Shown: positions 8,767 to 18,035 of the stretch, piece after piece
Position numbering within the stretch: the first letter of the stretch is position 1
How the letters are laid out: each line of letters starts with the position of its first letter
Assembly: GCF_002834385.1 (NCBI RefSeq)
Contig: NZ_PITQ01000001.1
Span: 62,001 to 126,000, forward strand
From: Rahnella sp. AA
Lineage (GTDB): Bacteria; Pseudomonadota; Gammaproteobacteria; Enterobacterales; Enterobacteriaceae
Length of the DNA: 64,000 bases
Direction: 5' to 3'
Position numbers and translations under genes: made by a program
The notes under the pieces: generated by a model
The model's database searches: none
Seen by the model: the letters and a program-made list of their open reading frames with translations, nothing else
Told to the model about the DNA's origin: nothing

Positions 8767-9664
8767 TGTGCGGCGGGCTGCGCCGCGCAAACTCCTTCAC
8801 CATCCAGTCAATAAACACCCGCACGCGGGGCGAAAGCTGACGGTTACGCGGATAAAGCAGCGCGACCGGCAACGCACCGACCGGGAAATCCGCCAGAATT
8901 TGCACCAGCGTGCCCTGCGCCAGATCGTCGGTTAACCCGTAATGTGGTACCTGCATAATGCCCATTCCGCGCCGCGCCGCTTCCTTCATACTTTCCGCAC
9001 CGTTAACCGACAAACTGGTCGGCAACATCACTTCCCGCGCTTTCCCGTTCTGATGAAAAATCAGCGGCAACAGGCCGCCGGTCGCGCTTGAACGGTAGCC
9101 AATCATCCGGTGATTAACGAGATCGTCCGGCGTTTTCGGTGTACCAAAACGCGCAAGATACGCCGGGCTGGCGCAGGTGATTTCCGACAGCGTTCCCAGC
9201 GGACGCGCCACCATATCGCTGTCTTTCAGTTCGCCCGCGCGGATCACGCAGTCGATACCTTCACGAACCAGATCGACGAACCGGTCACCTTCGCTCAGAT
9301 AAAATTCGATCTCAGGATATTGCGCCAGAAAATCCGGCAGGCCGGGCAAAAGAAAATGCCGCGCCAGCGAACCGTGGGCGTCCACCCGCAACAACCCTTT
9401 GGGCTGCGCACCGGCGAAATCCATCTCGGCATCTTCCACGTCGGCCAGAATGCGCAGACAGCGCTGATAATACGCCTCGCCGTCCAGCGTCGGGCTGACA
9501 TGGCGGGTTGTGCGTTGCAGCAAACGAACCTTCAGCCGTACTTCCAGCTGCTTAATGGCGTCGGTTACCGTCGAACGTTTCAGGTTCAGATCCTGCGCGG
9601 CTTGCGTAAAACTGCGCAGTTCTACCACGCGGGTAAACAACCGCATACTGTCGAGTTTATCCAT
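8741..9664 (-). CDS. LysR-family regulator divergent from an SDR gene
   Basis: A 307-residue LysR-type regulator of the subgroup starting MDKLDSMRLFTRVVELRSF, with the helix-turn-helix at residues ~18-40 (FTQAAQDLNLKRSTVTDAI) and an effector domain containing the typical GIDCVIRAGEL. The start at 9664 begins this conserved N-terminus; the frame stays open to 9778 but the extra residues are not family-like. It diverges from the SDR gene at 9777 with a 112-base gap holding an inverted repeat, the classic LysR regulator/target layout. Confidence 0.9.
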   Translation of the reverse strand: MDKLDSMRLFTRVVELRSFTQAAQDLNLKRSTVTDAIKQLEVRLKVRLLQRTTRHVSPTLDGEAYYQRCLRILADVEDAEMDFAGAQPKGLLRVDAHGSLARHFLLPGLPDFLAQYPEIEFYLSEGDRFVDLVREGIDCVIRAGELKDSDMVARPLGTLSEITCASPAYLARFGTPKTPDDLVNHRMIGYRSSATGGLLPLIFHQNGKAREVMLPTSLSVNGAESMKEAARRGMGIMQVPHYGLTDDLAQGTLVQILADFPVGALPVALLYPRNRQLSPRVRVFIDWMVKEFARRSPPHTTALHPAV

Positions 9665-9679
9665 GATTGTTCGCCTATA

Positions 9680-9715
9680 CCGGATAGTGATAACGAATAT
9701 CGGGTAATTATCCGG
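9680..9715. promoter_or_regulatory. Inverted repeat in the LysR/SDR divergent region
   Basis: CCGGATA (9680-9686) and TATCCGG (9709-9715) are perfect inverted copies separated by 22 bases, inside the divergent promoter region. This fits a binding site for the adjacent LysR regulator, though the spacing is longer than the usual T-N11-A core. Confidence 0.4.
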
Positions 9716-9776
9716 CAGCGTCAATCCACTACTCTTTGTCTGTCGCCATACTTCAACAGACCCTGAGGAAAACATC

Positions 9777-10532
9777 ATGACTTCTCCGACTCAAAATCCG
9801 ACCCAAAATAAAGTCGCGCTGGTCACCGGCGCATCACGCGGTATCGGCGCGGCCATCGCTGAACGTCTGGCGCTGGACGGTTTCACGGTTATCGTGAACT
9901 ATTCACGCGGAGAGGCACAAGCCGACGCCGTGGTGAGTAAAATTGAACAGGCAGGGGGAAAGGCCATCGCCGCGCAGGCCGATGTCAGTGATGGCGCCGC
10001 GGTCAGCCGTATGTTTGCCAGCGCACAGCAGGCCTTTGGCGGTGTGGATGTGCTGGTGAATAATGCCGGGATCATGACGCTTTCCGCTGTCGCCGACACC
10101 GACGATGCGGCGTTCGACCGCCTGATCGACATCAACCTGAAAGGCACGTTTAACACCCTGCGTGAAGCGGCAAAACACCTTCACAACGGCGGGCGTATTA
10201 TCAATTTCTCCTCCACCGTGGTGGGTCTGTATCAGCCAACCTACGGCGTTTATGCTGCGACCAAAGCCGCCGTCGAAGCGCTGAGCCGCGTACTGACCAA
10301 AGAAATGCGTGGCCGCCAGATCACCGTCAACACCGTCGCACCCGGCCCGACGGCGACGGATTTGTTCCTCAACGGTAAATCCGATCAGCTTATTGAAAAT
10401 ATCGCCAAAGCCGCCCCTCTCGAACGCCTCGGCCAGCCGGAAGACATCGCATCCGTCGTCTCCTTCCTCGCCGGCCCCGACGGCGCATGGGTCAACGGCC
10501 AGACGCTGAAAGTGAACGGGGGGATCATTTAG
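9777..10532 (+). CDS. Short-chain dehydrogenase/reductase
   Basis: A 251-residue classical SDR oxidoreductase. It has the cofactor motif TGASRGIG near residues 18-25, NNAG, the active-site YxxxK in YAATKAA and the C-terminal NGQTLKVNGG. The basic residue after the glycine motif and the NYSRG stretch suggest NADP(H). It is probably controlled by the divergent LysR regulator; related pairs respond to aldehydes or quinones, but the substrate is unknown. A hairpin lies about 45 bases after the stop. Confidence 0.92.
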   Translation: MTSPTQNPTQNKVALVTGASRGIGAAIAERLALDGFTVIVNYSRGEAQADAVVSKIEQAGGKAIAAQADVSDGAAVSRMFASAQQAFGGVDVLVNNAGIMTLSAVADTDDAAFDRLIDINLKGTFNTLREAAKHLHNGGRIINFSSTVVGLYQPTYGVYAATKAAVEALSRVLTKEMRGRQITVNTVAPGPTATDLFLNGKSDQLIENIAKAAPLERLGQPEDIASVVSFLAGPDGAWVNGQTLKVNGGII

Positions 10533-10576
10533 AGAGGCGGCTTTAAAGGCATCACTAAAACCGGAAGGCCGCTCGC

Positions 10577-10611
10577 AAAAGTCTGCATGGGGAATACACC
10601 CGCAGACTTTT
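10577..10611. terminator. Hairpin between the SDR gene and the toxin-antitoxin operon
   Basis: AAAAGTCTGC and GCAGACTTTT are perfect inverted copies around a 15-base loop, ending in TTTT. This looks like the SDR terminator, read on either strand, and it isolates the downstream toxin-antitoxin promoter. Confidence 0.65.
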
Positions 10612-10614
10612 GGA

Positions 10615-10635
10615 TGTATACTCTTTGTAGATACA
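10615..10635 (+). promoter_or_regulatory. Promoter/operator of the mazEF-like operon
   Basis: TGTAT (10615-10619) and ATACA (10631-10635) are inverted repeats that overlap a good -10 hexamer, TATACT (10617-10622). The antitoxin starts at 10654. MazE-type antitoxins repress their own promoter through such palindromes, so this is the likely autoregulatory site. Confidence 0.55.
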
Positions 10636-10653
10636 TACAGAGAGGTAAGAAAC

Positions 10654-10902
10654 ATGCGAACTCAGGCAACATTACAGAAATGGGGTAACAGCATTGCGTT
10701 GCGCCTTTCAGGAAATTTGAAGTCAATTCCACAATTTGAGGAAGGCGATGTCGTTGACATTGAGGTTTCTGAAGAAGGGCTGCAAATTCGAAAAGCCGAG
10801 AAGCAAAAGGTCACGGAGGCCAGCTTGTTATCAAGTTTGAGCGCGTATACTGCTCACGCGGATGAATTAGCTGAACCCACTGACAAGGAGCTTGATTATT
10901 AA
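10654..10902 (+). CDS. AbrB/MazE-family antitoxin
   Basis: An 82-residue antitoxin with a SpoVT-AbrB swapped-hairpin DNA-binding domain at the N-terminus (QKWGNSIALRLS, then EEGDVVDIEV) and a flexible acidic C-terminus (ADELAEPTDKELDY) that should bind and neutralise the toxin. The ribosome site AGAGAGG precedes the start. Its TAA stop shares the final A with the ATG of the toxin gene, giving translational coupling typical of MazEF/PemIK modules. Confidence 0.92.
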   Translation: MRTQATLQKWGNSIALRLSGNLKSIPQFEEGDVVDIEVSEEGLQIRKAEKQKVTEASLLSSLSAYTAHADELAEPTDKELDY

Positions 10903-11246
10903 TGTATTTACCAAAGCGCGGGGATATTTGCTGGCTCGATTTTGAGCCTACCAAGGGAAAGGAAATTGGCAAATATCGCCCGGCGCTGATTTTGTCTCAT
11001 GAGACTTACAACCAGGTCACCGGGCTGGTGATTTGCATGCCTGTCAGCACCAGTGTCAGAGGTGCGCCGACCGAGGTGCCGGTGAATAACCTGAGCTCGC
11101 CGTGCGTGGTGGCGACAACGCTTATCCACACGATGGACTGGCGTCAGCGGCAGGCTAAATTCATCGCCGTTGCTGAAGACGGTGTCTTTAACGATGTACT
11201 TGCCCGAATTATCCCGCTGATTGGCGGCGAGAGTTTACTGGCCTGA
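10902..11246 (+). CDS. MazF/PemK-family endoribonuclease toxin
   Basis: A 114-residue toxin of the MazF/PemK family, mRNA interferases that cleave single-stranded RNA at short motifs. Family signatures are KRGDICWLDFEPTKGKE, YRPALILS, a central VCMPVSTS-type strand, and the DWRQRQAKFI stretch before the last helix. Length is normal and the gene is intact. It overlaps the antitoxin stop by one base. The cleavage motif cannot be predicted. The module is chromosomal, between metabolic genes, without visible mobile elements. Confidence 0.92.
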   Translation: MYLPKRGDICWLDFEPTKGKEIGKYRPALILSHETYNQVTGLVICMPVSTSVRGAPTEVPVNNLSSPCVVATTLIHTMDWRQRQAKFIAVAEDGVFNDVLARIIPLIGGESLLA

Positions 11247-11296
11247 AGGTTGCCTTCCCGGCCAGTCCTAAGGAGGGGTAACTGTATTCTGAAACC

Positions 11297-12223
11297 CTAT
11301 TCCTCCAAAAACTTCACCGTATCTTTTGCTCTTGTATCGACGTGCAGCGTGAAGACGTCGGGGCGGGCGTAGTGGCCGACGGGGTCGAAGTCGTAGCGGG
11401 CGCCGACCAGATCGTCGGTGTTGATTTCGGCGGTCAGCAATCCGGTTTCACCGGTCAGCGGTCCGGCGAGAATATCGCCGAGCGGGCTGACGATAACGGA
11501 GCCGCCGTTAATCAGCGGGCGATCTTCCGGCCAGCTTTCGACTTCAATCCCCAGCGCTTTGGGTGACGGCTGAACCTGACAGGCGCTGACCACAAACATG
11601 CGGCCTTCGTGCGCAATATGGCGCATGGAGCATTGCCAGATTTCCCGTTCATCCACCGTCGGCGCGCACCAGATTTCCACCCCTTTGCCATACATCGCCA
11701 TACGCAGCAGCGGCATGTGATTTTCCCAGCAGATGGCGCTGCCGAGGCGGCCTGCGCGGGCGCTGACCACCGGCAGCGTCGAGCCATCGCCTTGTCCCCA
11801 GATCAGTCTTTCGGTGGCGGTCGGCATCAGTTTTCGGTGCTTTGCGACCAGGCCGCGTTCCGGTTCGATGAACAGCGAGGAACAGTAGAGCGTTGAACCG
11901 CTGCGTTCGATTACGCCAATCACAATGCTCGCGCCGGTGTGTGTCGCCATTTCAGCCAGCGCATCGGTTTCCGCGCCGGGTACGTCTATCGCGTTGTGAA
12001 AATAGCGGGCAAACGCCTCGCGGCCTTCCGGCAGACGATATCCCAGGCGTGTGCCGAAAATTTCCCCTTTCGGATAGCCGCCGAGCAGCGCTTCCGGCAT
12101 CACCACCAGTGAAGCGCCGGAGGCCGTGATTTTTTCTTCCCACGACAGGATATTTTGCAGGGTGTCGGCTTTACCCGATGGCGAAGAACCGATTTGCAGT
12201 GCAGCAACAATGGAAGCAGGCAT
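11297..12223 (-). CDS. Nitrilase (carbon-nitrogen hydrolase)
   Basis: A 308-residue nitrilase-superfamily enzyme, hydrolysing a nitrile to the acid and ammonia. The Glu-Lys-Cys triad is visible: E44 in [10 protein letters not shown]131 in KHRKLMPT and C165 in [10 protein letters not shown]. The CWEN context and the KHRKLMPT block match true nitrilases (EC 3.5.5.1) rather than amidases or ureidopropionases. It diverges from a LysR gene with a 74-base intergenic region, so regulation by that LysR is likely. Natural substrates may be plant nitriles; this is inference. Confidence 0.92.
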   Translation of the reverse strand: MPASIVAALQIGSSPSGKADTLQNILSWEEKITASGASLVVMPEALLGGYPKGEIFGTRLGYRLPEGREAFARYFHNAIDVPGAETDALAEMATHTGASIVIGVIERSGSTLYCSSLFIEPERGLVAKHRKLMPTATERLIWGQGDGSTLPVVSARAGRLGSAICWENHMPLLRMAMYGKGVEIWCAPTVDEREIWQCSMRHIAHEGRMFVVSACQVQPSPKALGIEVESWPEDRPLINGGSVIVSPLGDILAGPLTGETGLLTAEINTDDLVGARYDFDPVGHYARPDVFTLHVDTRAKDTVKFLEE

Positions 12224-12297
12224 AGATTACTCTCGACTCAGAAAGGAGGAATTTCTATTCTGGGCAAATTCTGACATTAATCCACCGGGCCTGACTG

Positions 12298-13227
12298 ATG
12301 AGTGATATTCGCCAGATTCATATCGAAGAGTGGGATCTCAACCTGCTGAAAGTCTTTGAAGCGTTGCATGAGGAAGGCAGCGCCAGCCGGGCGGCGGTGC
12401 GTCTCGGGCTGACACAATCGGCCGCCAGCGCGGCGCTCGGGCGTTTACGGCGTTTGTACGACGATCATCTTTTCGTCCGCACCGGGCGCGGCCTTGCGCC
12501 GACGCTGCGGGCCAATGAGCTGAAACCGATTATCAGTGAAGCGCTGGATAAGTGCCGCCAGAGTCTGACGCTGGTTTCCGGCGATCGCGCCGGTTTTGCC
12601 GGTCGTTCGCTGAGCCTCGGTTTGTCCGATGATTTTGAGCTGGCGGTCGGTAAGCAGATTATCGATCTGCTCGGGGAGGAAATGCCGGGCCTGCGGGTGG
12701 TGTTTCGCCAGACGCACAGCCGGATTGTGGAAGATATGCTGATGAACCGCGAGATTGATTTGGCGATTGCGTCAGGCGGCTTCACCTCGGCGTCGCTGGG
12801 CAGCGTGAGCGCCGGAGAAGGGCAGTACGCCAGTCTGATGGACGCTCAGTTCGCGCCGGATTCCCTGACGCTCGGGGATTTTATTCAGCGTCAGCATTTG
12901 CTGATTTCGTCCGGGGGATTTATCGGCATGGTGGATGAAGTGCTGATGGCGAAAGGGCTGAAGCGGCAGGTGAAAGCGTCCACCACGCATTTTGCCGCGT
13001 TGCCGTATTTACTGCTGGGCAGTGATGCGGTCGCCACTATCCCTTTGCATGCCGCGCGGCGGCTGGCGGCGTTCCACCCTTTACGTTTACTGGAAACGCC
13101 GCTGGAAATGCCCGCTTATGCGGTGAATCTCGGCTGGCGGCGCGACGGCCTGCGTGACCCGGCTATCGCGCAAATGAAAGAGGTGGTCAGCCGGATCCTC
13201 AGGCAGTTCGGCTGGCAGGCGTCTTAG
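12298..13227 (+). CDS. LysR-family regulator next to the nitrilase
   Basis: A 309-residue LysR-type regulator of the NodD-like subgroup (DLNLLKVFEALHEEGSASRA, with TQSAASAALGRLRRL in the recognition helix). The effector domain is complete. The start at 12298 is reached 74 bases from the divergent nitrilase start. The stop overlaps the convergent EamA transporter gene by four bases. The probable target is the nitrilase gene. Confidence 0.9.
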   Translation: MSDIRQIHIEEWDLNLLKVFEALHEEGSASRAAVRLGLTQSAASAALGRLRRLYDDHLFVRTGRGLAPTLRANELKPIISEALDKCRQSLTLVSGDRAGFAGRSLSLGLSDDFELAVGKQIIDLLGEEMPGLRVVFRQTHSRIVEDMLMNREIDLAIASGGFTSASLGSVSAGEGQYASLMDAQFAPDSLTLGDFIQRQHLLISSGGFIGMVDEVLMAKGLKRQVKASTTHFAALPYLLLGSDAVATIPLHAARRLAAFHPLRLLETPLEMPAYAVNLGWRRDGLRDPAIAQMKEVVSRILRQFGWQAS

Positions 13228-14132
13228 CCCGTTAAGGCCGCTTTCCGGCGAAAAATCTCCAGCCAGGACGGGCGGCAGAACATCACCAGATTCCCCATCA
13301 GAATCAGTGCCAGCCCGATGACGGCGTTGATATGCCACTGATAATCTTCATAGAACGTGGAAACTGTCAGTGCAACCAGCGGGAACAGCAGCGTGCTGTA
13401 AGCCGCCTGACTCGCGCCGATGCGTCCGACCAGCGTGAAATACATGCCAAAAGCCAGCACCGAGCCAAATACCGAAAGATAAACCAGCGAGCCGATATAT
13501 TGCGGCCTCAGGTCGATGGCGAAGGACGCGCCCTGGATCAGGCTCAGCACGCCCATCACCGCCGTGCCGTAAAACATCGCATAGGTGTTGGTGGAGAGAA
13601 CGTCCAGACCGTTACGCTGATGGCGGGAGCTGATCATGTTGCCGAGCGAGAAACCGTAAGTGCCGAGCAGGCTGAGGCCGATGCCTTTGAGTAATTCCGG
13701 CGCGATATGGGCGGCGCTCAGGTCATGCCAGAACAGGGTCACAATGCCCGCCAGCCCGAGGAGGGCTGCGGGAATGACCGCCGGTGCCAGTTTCTGGCGG
13801 AAAAACAGCATCCCGTTGAAGGCGTTAAATAATACCGCCATCGAGAAAATCACCGATTCCAGCCCGCTGGTGATGTACGCGGCGGCATGATAGAAGCAGT
13901 AAAAGTTGAAGCAAAAAACGCAGCAACCCTGCACCACGCAAAACAGGTGATCTTTCAGCGCCAGCCGGCGTAAACGGCGGGTGGCCAGCAGCGCCGCCAG
14001 CATAATCACGGCGGCAAGCAGGAAGCGGTAAAAGATCGAAACGGTCACCGGTACATCACCCTGTTGCAGGTAAATGGCAAACCAGGTGGTGCCCCAGATC
14101 ACAATCACCGAGATATACAAAAACACATTCAT
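13224..14132 (-). CDS. EamA/DMT-family inner-membrane transporter
   Basis: A 302-residue polytopic protein with about ten hydrophobic segments arranged as two EamA repeats, starting MNVFLYISVIVIWGTTWFAI, typical of drug/metabolite transporters that export amino acids or other small metabolites. A basic C-terminus (RRKAA) faces the cytoplasm. It diverges from an AraC-family gene (start 14321) with 188 bases between, so that regulator may control it. The substrate is unknown. Confidence 0.88.
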   Translation of the reverse strand: MNVFLYISVIVIWGTTWFAIYLQQGDVPVTVSIFYRFLLAAVIMLAALLATRRLRRLALKDHLFCVVQGCCVFCFNFYCFYHAAAYITSGLESVIFSMAVLFNAFNGMLFFRQKLAPAVIPAALLGLAGIVTLFWHDLSAAHIAPELLKGIGLSLLGTYGFSLGNMISSRHQRNGLDVLSTNTYAMFYGTAVMGVLSLIQGASFAIDLRPQYIGSLVYLSVFGSVLAFGMYFTLVGRIGASQAAYSTLLFPLVALTVSTFYEDYQWHINAVIGLALILMGNLVMFCRPSWLEIFRRKAALTG

Positions 14133-14320
14133 GAACTTCTCTCACATAAAGTAATGACTGGAGATAAGTCTGCCGGAATATGAAGCGTGGCGATTTCAGC
14201 GGGTTGCGGTGAGTTGCATATTCTTGCGCATTTTTTTCGGTAAGATTGCAGCAAAATCTGGCTCAACCTGTGCCAGAAAACGTAAACTGAGCATCTTCTT
14301 TCCTCCACACGGTGCACATC

Positions 14321-15199
14321 ATGACGAAGGTTTATCAGGCATTCGAAACGCTGCGTAAGCACAAAGCCGTTCTGCACGACAGTGTGGCGCTGGGCTCCGG
14401 CATTCAGCTGGCGGCCTGGTCGAACAAAAATGACATCGTGACGCAGGAAAGCCCGGACCATCACACGCTGAGCCTTTACGTCGCCGACGGTTATGAGTGT
14501 TACCACAAAACCCGTGGTGGCTGGCGTAATGGCGGCGGGCCGGATCGTTTTTGCCTGATGCCAAAACACAGCATGTCGAGCTGGGATGTGCGGGACGATT
14601 TATCGTTTGTGCATCTGTACTGTTCCGACGAGCATTTGCGACATCTGGTGGAACAAACCTGGGAGCGCAGCCCGGCCTCGATTCAGGTGGAAGAACGTAC
14701 GTTTGAGGAAGATCCGCAGATTACGTTGCTGTATCGCCACTTTTTACTCAGCAGCCAGTGGCAGGAAAACAGTAACCAGCTGATGCTCAGCAGCGCTGCT
14801 AACTTGCTGATGGCGCACCTGGTCAAAAATTACACGCATCTGCAATGGGCGCTGCCGGTGGTACGAGGCGGTCTGTCTCCGCATATTCTCAACCGCGTAA
14901 AAGAGTACATTCACGCTAATCTGGCTAAATCTTTATTGTTGCCGGAACTGGCGGTGCTGGCGGAACTCAGCGAATTCCATTTTGCCCGTATGTTTAAACA
15001 AAGCATGGGCATGGCACCTCATCAGTATGTGATGAATGCCCGGCTGATTCGCGCGGAACAACTGTTGAAAAACAGCCAGATGGAGATTACCGCGATTGCG
15101 CTGGAATGTGGCTTCAGTTCCACCAGCCATTTCAGTAACCGCTTTAAATCGGTGCGGGGTATGACGCCCTCGGCGCTGCGCAACGGCATTATTGTCTGA
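14321..15199 (+). CDS. AraC-family regulator
   Basis: A 292-residue AraC-type regulator. The N-terminal ~180 residues form an effector/dimerisation domain; the C-terminal ~100 hold two helix-turn-helix motifs (LPELAVLAELSEFHFARMFK and ITAIALECGFSSTSHFSNRF, then MTPSALR). The ATG at 14321 is chosen; an in-frame GTG at 14312 is an alternative, and neither has a strong ribosome site. It diverges from the EamA transporter gene, its likely target. Confidence 0.88.
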   Translation: MTKVYQAFETLRKHKAVLHDSVALGSGIQLAAWSNKNDIVTQESPDHHTLSLYVADGYECYHKTRGGWRNGGGPDRFCLMPKHSMSSWDVRDDLSFVHLYCSDEHLRHLVEQTWERSPASIQVEERTFEEDPQITLLYRHFLLSSQWQENSNQLMLSSAANLLMAHLVKNYTHLQWALPVVRGGLSPHILNRVKEYIHANLAKSLLLPELAVLAELSEFHFARMFKQSMGMAPHQYVMNARLIRAEQLLKNSQMEITAIALECGFSSTSHFSNRFKSVRGMTPSALRNGIIV

Positions 15200-15296
15200 T
15201 TTCCTTTTCCTGCCCCAAACCCCTCTTTCCGACCGAACAATTCCAATGCTAAGTTAACGGCTATCGGAATAAATCAGAAAAACTCAAAGGAAAATT

Positions 15297-15827
15297 ATGC
15301 TGACTCAGGCACCCGTTCTTGAAACCGAACGTTTGATTTTGCGCGGCCATCGTGTGGAAGATTTCGAAGATATCGCCGCGCAGTGGGCCGATCCGGCCGT
15401 TGTGAAATATATTGGCGGCACGCCTTCCACCCGCGAGGCCAGCTGGAGCCGTTTGCTGCGTTATCCCGGCCACTGGCAGATGCTCGGTTTTGGCTACTGG
15501 ATTGTGTTTGAAAAGCATAACGGCGCGGAAGGCGCGTTCGTCGGGGAATTGGGTCTGGCAGATTATCAGCGTGAAATCACGCCTTCGCTGAACGGCATGG
15601 CGGAAATGGGCTGGGTGGTTTCGCCAAAATTTCATGGCAAAGGTTATGCCTTTGAGGCCGCGCAGGCGGTGCTGAACTGGGCCGAAGCGAGTCTTGATCG
15701 TCAGTTGTGTTGCATTATCGAACCGGAACATCAGGCGTCAATCCGGCTGGCGGAGAAGTGCGGTTTTGTCGCGCAAACAGACGCGACGTATCACGGTGCA
15801 AAAATGCGGATATTTTTCCGCCGTTAA
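15297..15827 (+). CDS. GNAT N-acetyltransferase (RimJ/RimL type)
   Basis: A 176-residue acetyltransferase of the Acetyltransf_3 class: ETERLILRGHR at the start, the acetyl-CoA-binding stretch VVSPKFHGKGYAFEAAQA, and IIEPEHQASIRLAEKCGF near the end. Such enzymes acetylate ribosomal protein N-termini, antibiotics or small amines; the acceptor here is unknown. AAAGG precedes the start. The GST gene follows after 24 bases on the same strand. Confidence 0.9.
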   Translation: MLTQAPVLETERLILRGHRVEDFEDIAAQWADPAVVKYIGGTPSTREASWSRLLRYPGHWQMLGFGYWIVFEKHNGAEGAFVGELGLADYQREITPSLNGMAEMGWVVSPKFHGKGYAFEAAQAVLNWAEASLDRQLCCIIEPEHQASIRLAEKCGFVAQTDATYHGAKMRIFFRR

Positions 15828-15851
15828 TCGTTTCCACATTGAGGGGAAGTC

Positions 15852-16475
15852 ATGCTGAAGATTCTGGGTAAATCACCGTCGATCAATGTGCGTAAAGTCT
15901 TGTGGACCTGCTTTGAGCTGGGGCTGGATTTTGAGCAGGAGCAGTTTGGTGCGGGATTTCAGCCCACGCAGACGCCGGAGTTTAAGGCGCTGAACCCGAA
16001 TGCAATGGTGCCGGTGGTGCTCGACGGTGAGTTTGTGTTGTGGGAATCCAACGTGATTTGCCGTTATCTGGCCGCGCGGGAGGGGCGTGAGGATTTGCTT
16101 TCTTCTGACCCTAAGCGTCGTGCGCTGACGGAGCAGTGGATGGACTGGCAGGCGGGCGAGCTGAATAATTCATGGCGTTATGCGTTTCCGGCGCTGGCGC
16201 GCAACAGCCCGCAGCATCAGGATCCGGCACTGATCGACGCGGGTGTCAGCGAATGGAACCGCCACATGCAAATGCTGGAAGAACAATTGCAGCGCAGCGG
16301 TGAGTACGTACTGGGCGATAATTTTACGCTGGCAGATATTCCGCTCGGGCTGGCGGTAAACCGCTGGTCGATGACGCCGATGCCACGTCCGGCGTTGCCG
16401 GCGGTGACAGCCTATTATGACCGGCTGAATCAGCGTGAGGGATATCGTTTATATGGCAGAAACGGCATGGTCTGA
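15852..16475 (+). CDS. Glutathione S-transferase family protein
   Basis: A 207-residue cytosolic GST. The thioredoxin-like N-terminal domain contains the cis-proline region NAMVPVV and the glutathione-binding ESN (WESNVICRYLA); the helical C-terminal domain has the N-capping segment FTLADIPLG. A strong ribosome site (GAGGGGAAG) precedes the start, and the gene is 24 bases downstream of the acetyltransferase gene. Substrate unknown; likely detoxification or reductive chemistry. Confidence 0.9.
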   Translation: MLKILGKSPSINVRKVLWTCFELGLDFEQEQFGAGFQPTQTPEFKALNPNAMVPVVLDGEFVLWESNVICRYLAAREGREDLLSSDPKRRALTEQWMDWQAGELNNSWRYAFPALARNSPQHQDPALIDAGVSEWNRHMQMLEEQLQRSGEYVLGDNFTLADIPLGLAVNRWSMTPMPRPALPAVTAYYDRLNQREGYRLYGRNGMV

Positions 16476-16555
16476 ATAATAAAATACGGCGCGACAATGT
16501 CCTGTGTCGCGTCGTTGTATTCTAAACCTTTTCTGTTTTAAGCAGACGCATCGGT

Positions 16556-17671
16556 TTATTTAAAATCAACCCTCATCAGTTCAGATATTGTCTGGCCGCG
16601 GGTCGAAGAAACACATTTATCAATATAACTTTTGAAGGCGGCGGGTTTAGGAATACCCATATTCAGCAAGCGCGAGTTATCAAACTTCACATTTAATTGC
16701 GCAAAGCCGCCGTAAAGTTTAATCGCACGCAAAATTATCTTGTCATTACATGGTCCGAGCACGTCTTTAAACTGTTTACGGATACCGGTAAATTCCTGAT
16801 AACTGATCTGCTGATATTCACTGATAATACGCGATGTATTATTGGCTTTTGCCACAGACGTATCTATTTCATGGAATGGTGTACACATTTCTTCACCGGA
16901 AGAAATATGATAGAAACTGTGGTTCAGTTCAGCCGCAAGGCACAATTTCACCAGCACCATGGCGCAATAATCAACCGGAATAACATCTACCTGATCGTCG
17001 AGCGTACAGGTAAATTTCTTCAGTTTAATCGCCATCATGAAGACCCAGAAAATGCTGCTCGACGGCTGACAACCATACTGCGTGTGACCCACAATGATTG
17101 ACGGACGGGCGACCACAAACGGCAGGTTCGGGCATTCGGAGCGCACCAGATTTTCGATGGCGCGCTTTGAAGCCGTGTATTGCACCAGGTCTTCGTTCTG
17201 TTCGTTATCCGGCATGCCTTCATAGAAGACGCTGTCTTTGTCCGGCATGGAGGCCATGGCGGTGCCAACGTGGACAAACCGCTGTAAACTTTCCACCTGT
17301 GCCATACGTTTGGCGAAGACCAGCGAACCTTCAACGTTCACCCGCCACATCGCCGGGTTATTACCAAAGGAAGCAATCGCTGCACAGTTAATAACATGCG
17401 TAACATTATCTAAGCGTGGATCATGAATAAAACTTTCCGGCTCAGATAAATCACCGGTTAATATTGACAGCTCGCTAAGAGAATCAAGTTGTTTATCGCT
17501 CAGTTCAAACTTTTTTAAATTGTCGACAATTCTGGCGAGTCCCGTCGCATTATCGTCAGCCCTGACTAAAAGTAATAATTGGTTTTTGGAACTTAATTGC
17601 TGACGAAGAATATATTCAACGACAGCTCCGCCCACGAAACCTGTAGCGCCGGTAATTAAAATGGTATTCAT
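16556..17671 (-). CDS. Stand-alone extended-SDR reductase (thioester-reductase-like)
   Basis: A 371-residue extended short-chain reductase with the NAD(P) motif ITGATGFVGG at the N-terminus, and YTASKRAIENLV holding the Tyr-x3-Lys pair. The overall pattern (NVTHVINCAA, VEGSLVFAKR, VVARPSIIVG) is that of the NAD_binding_4/thioester-reductase domain that ends some peptide synthetases and fatty acyl reductases, but no carrier or adenylation domain is fused or adjacent. The Met at 17671 begins the conserved domain; one at 17686 is possible. Base composition is more AT-rich than the neighbours, suggesting acquisition. Function unknown. Confidence 0.8.
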   Translation of the reverse strand: MNTILITGATGFVGGAVVEYILRQQLSSKNQLLLLVRADDNATGLARIVDNLKKFELSDKQLDSLSELSILTGDLSEPESFIHDPRLDNVTHVINCAAIASFGNNPAMWRVNVEGSLVFAKRMAQVESLQRFVHVGTAMASMPDKDSVFYEGMPDNEQNEDLVQYTASKRAIENLVRSECPNLPFVVARPSIIVGHTQYGCQPSSSIFWVFMMAIKLKKFTCTLDDQVDVIPVDYCAMVLVKLCLAAELNHSFYHISSGEEMCTPFHEIDTSVAKANNTSRIISEYQQISYQEFTGIRKQFKDVLGPCNDKIILRAIKLYGGFAQLNVKFDNSRLLNMGIPKPAAFKSYIDKCVSSTRGQTISELMRVDFK

Positions 17672-18035
17672 AACGATGGCCTGCAACGGGAAATTAACCG
17701 CACAGTATCACCCCTATTCTAAACGGAACGTATACCAGATTTTGCCGCAAGTAAACGCAACCTCAACAGCACGAAAAGCTTAAAATAGTGGAAAAGTTCC
17801 GTTGTCATGAAAATTAAATAATCGGGCATCATTACTTACAATGGGAAATAATTATCAGGCGTGAACAAAATAATTAAGTCAAATTAATGCGAGGGAGGTT
17901 AATGCGATACCGGCAGGTGCCGGACAACTTTTTCATCGCAGAATGGCAAGAACCTGCGAGCAGAAAGTATCCACTCCTCTGCCACTACGTTAAACTGTAG
18001 CCTGAGGATAGTTGAGAGATAAGGATTAAGAAAGG
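17672..18035. other. Intergenic region with no assigned gene
   Basis: About 360 bases between two divergent genes. It is AT-rich toward the reductase gene. Three purine-rich GGA motifs occur near the kinase side (GAGGATA, AAGGATT, AAAGGAT between about 18004 and 18037). No RNA gene or confident promoter was recognised. Confidence 0.4.
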
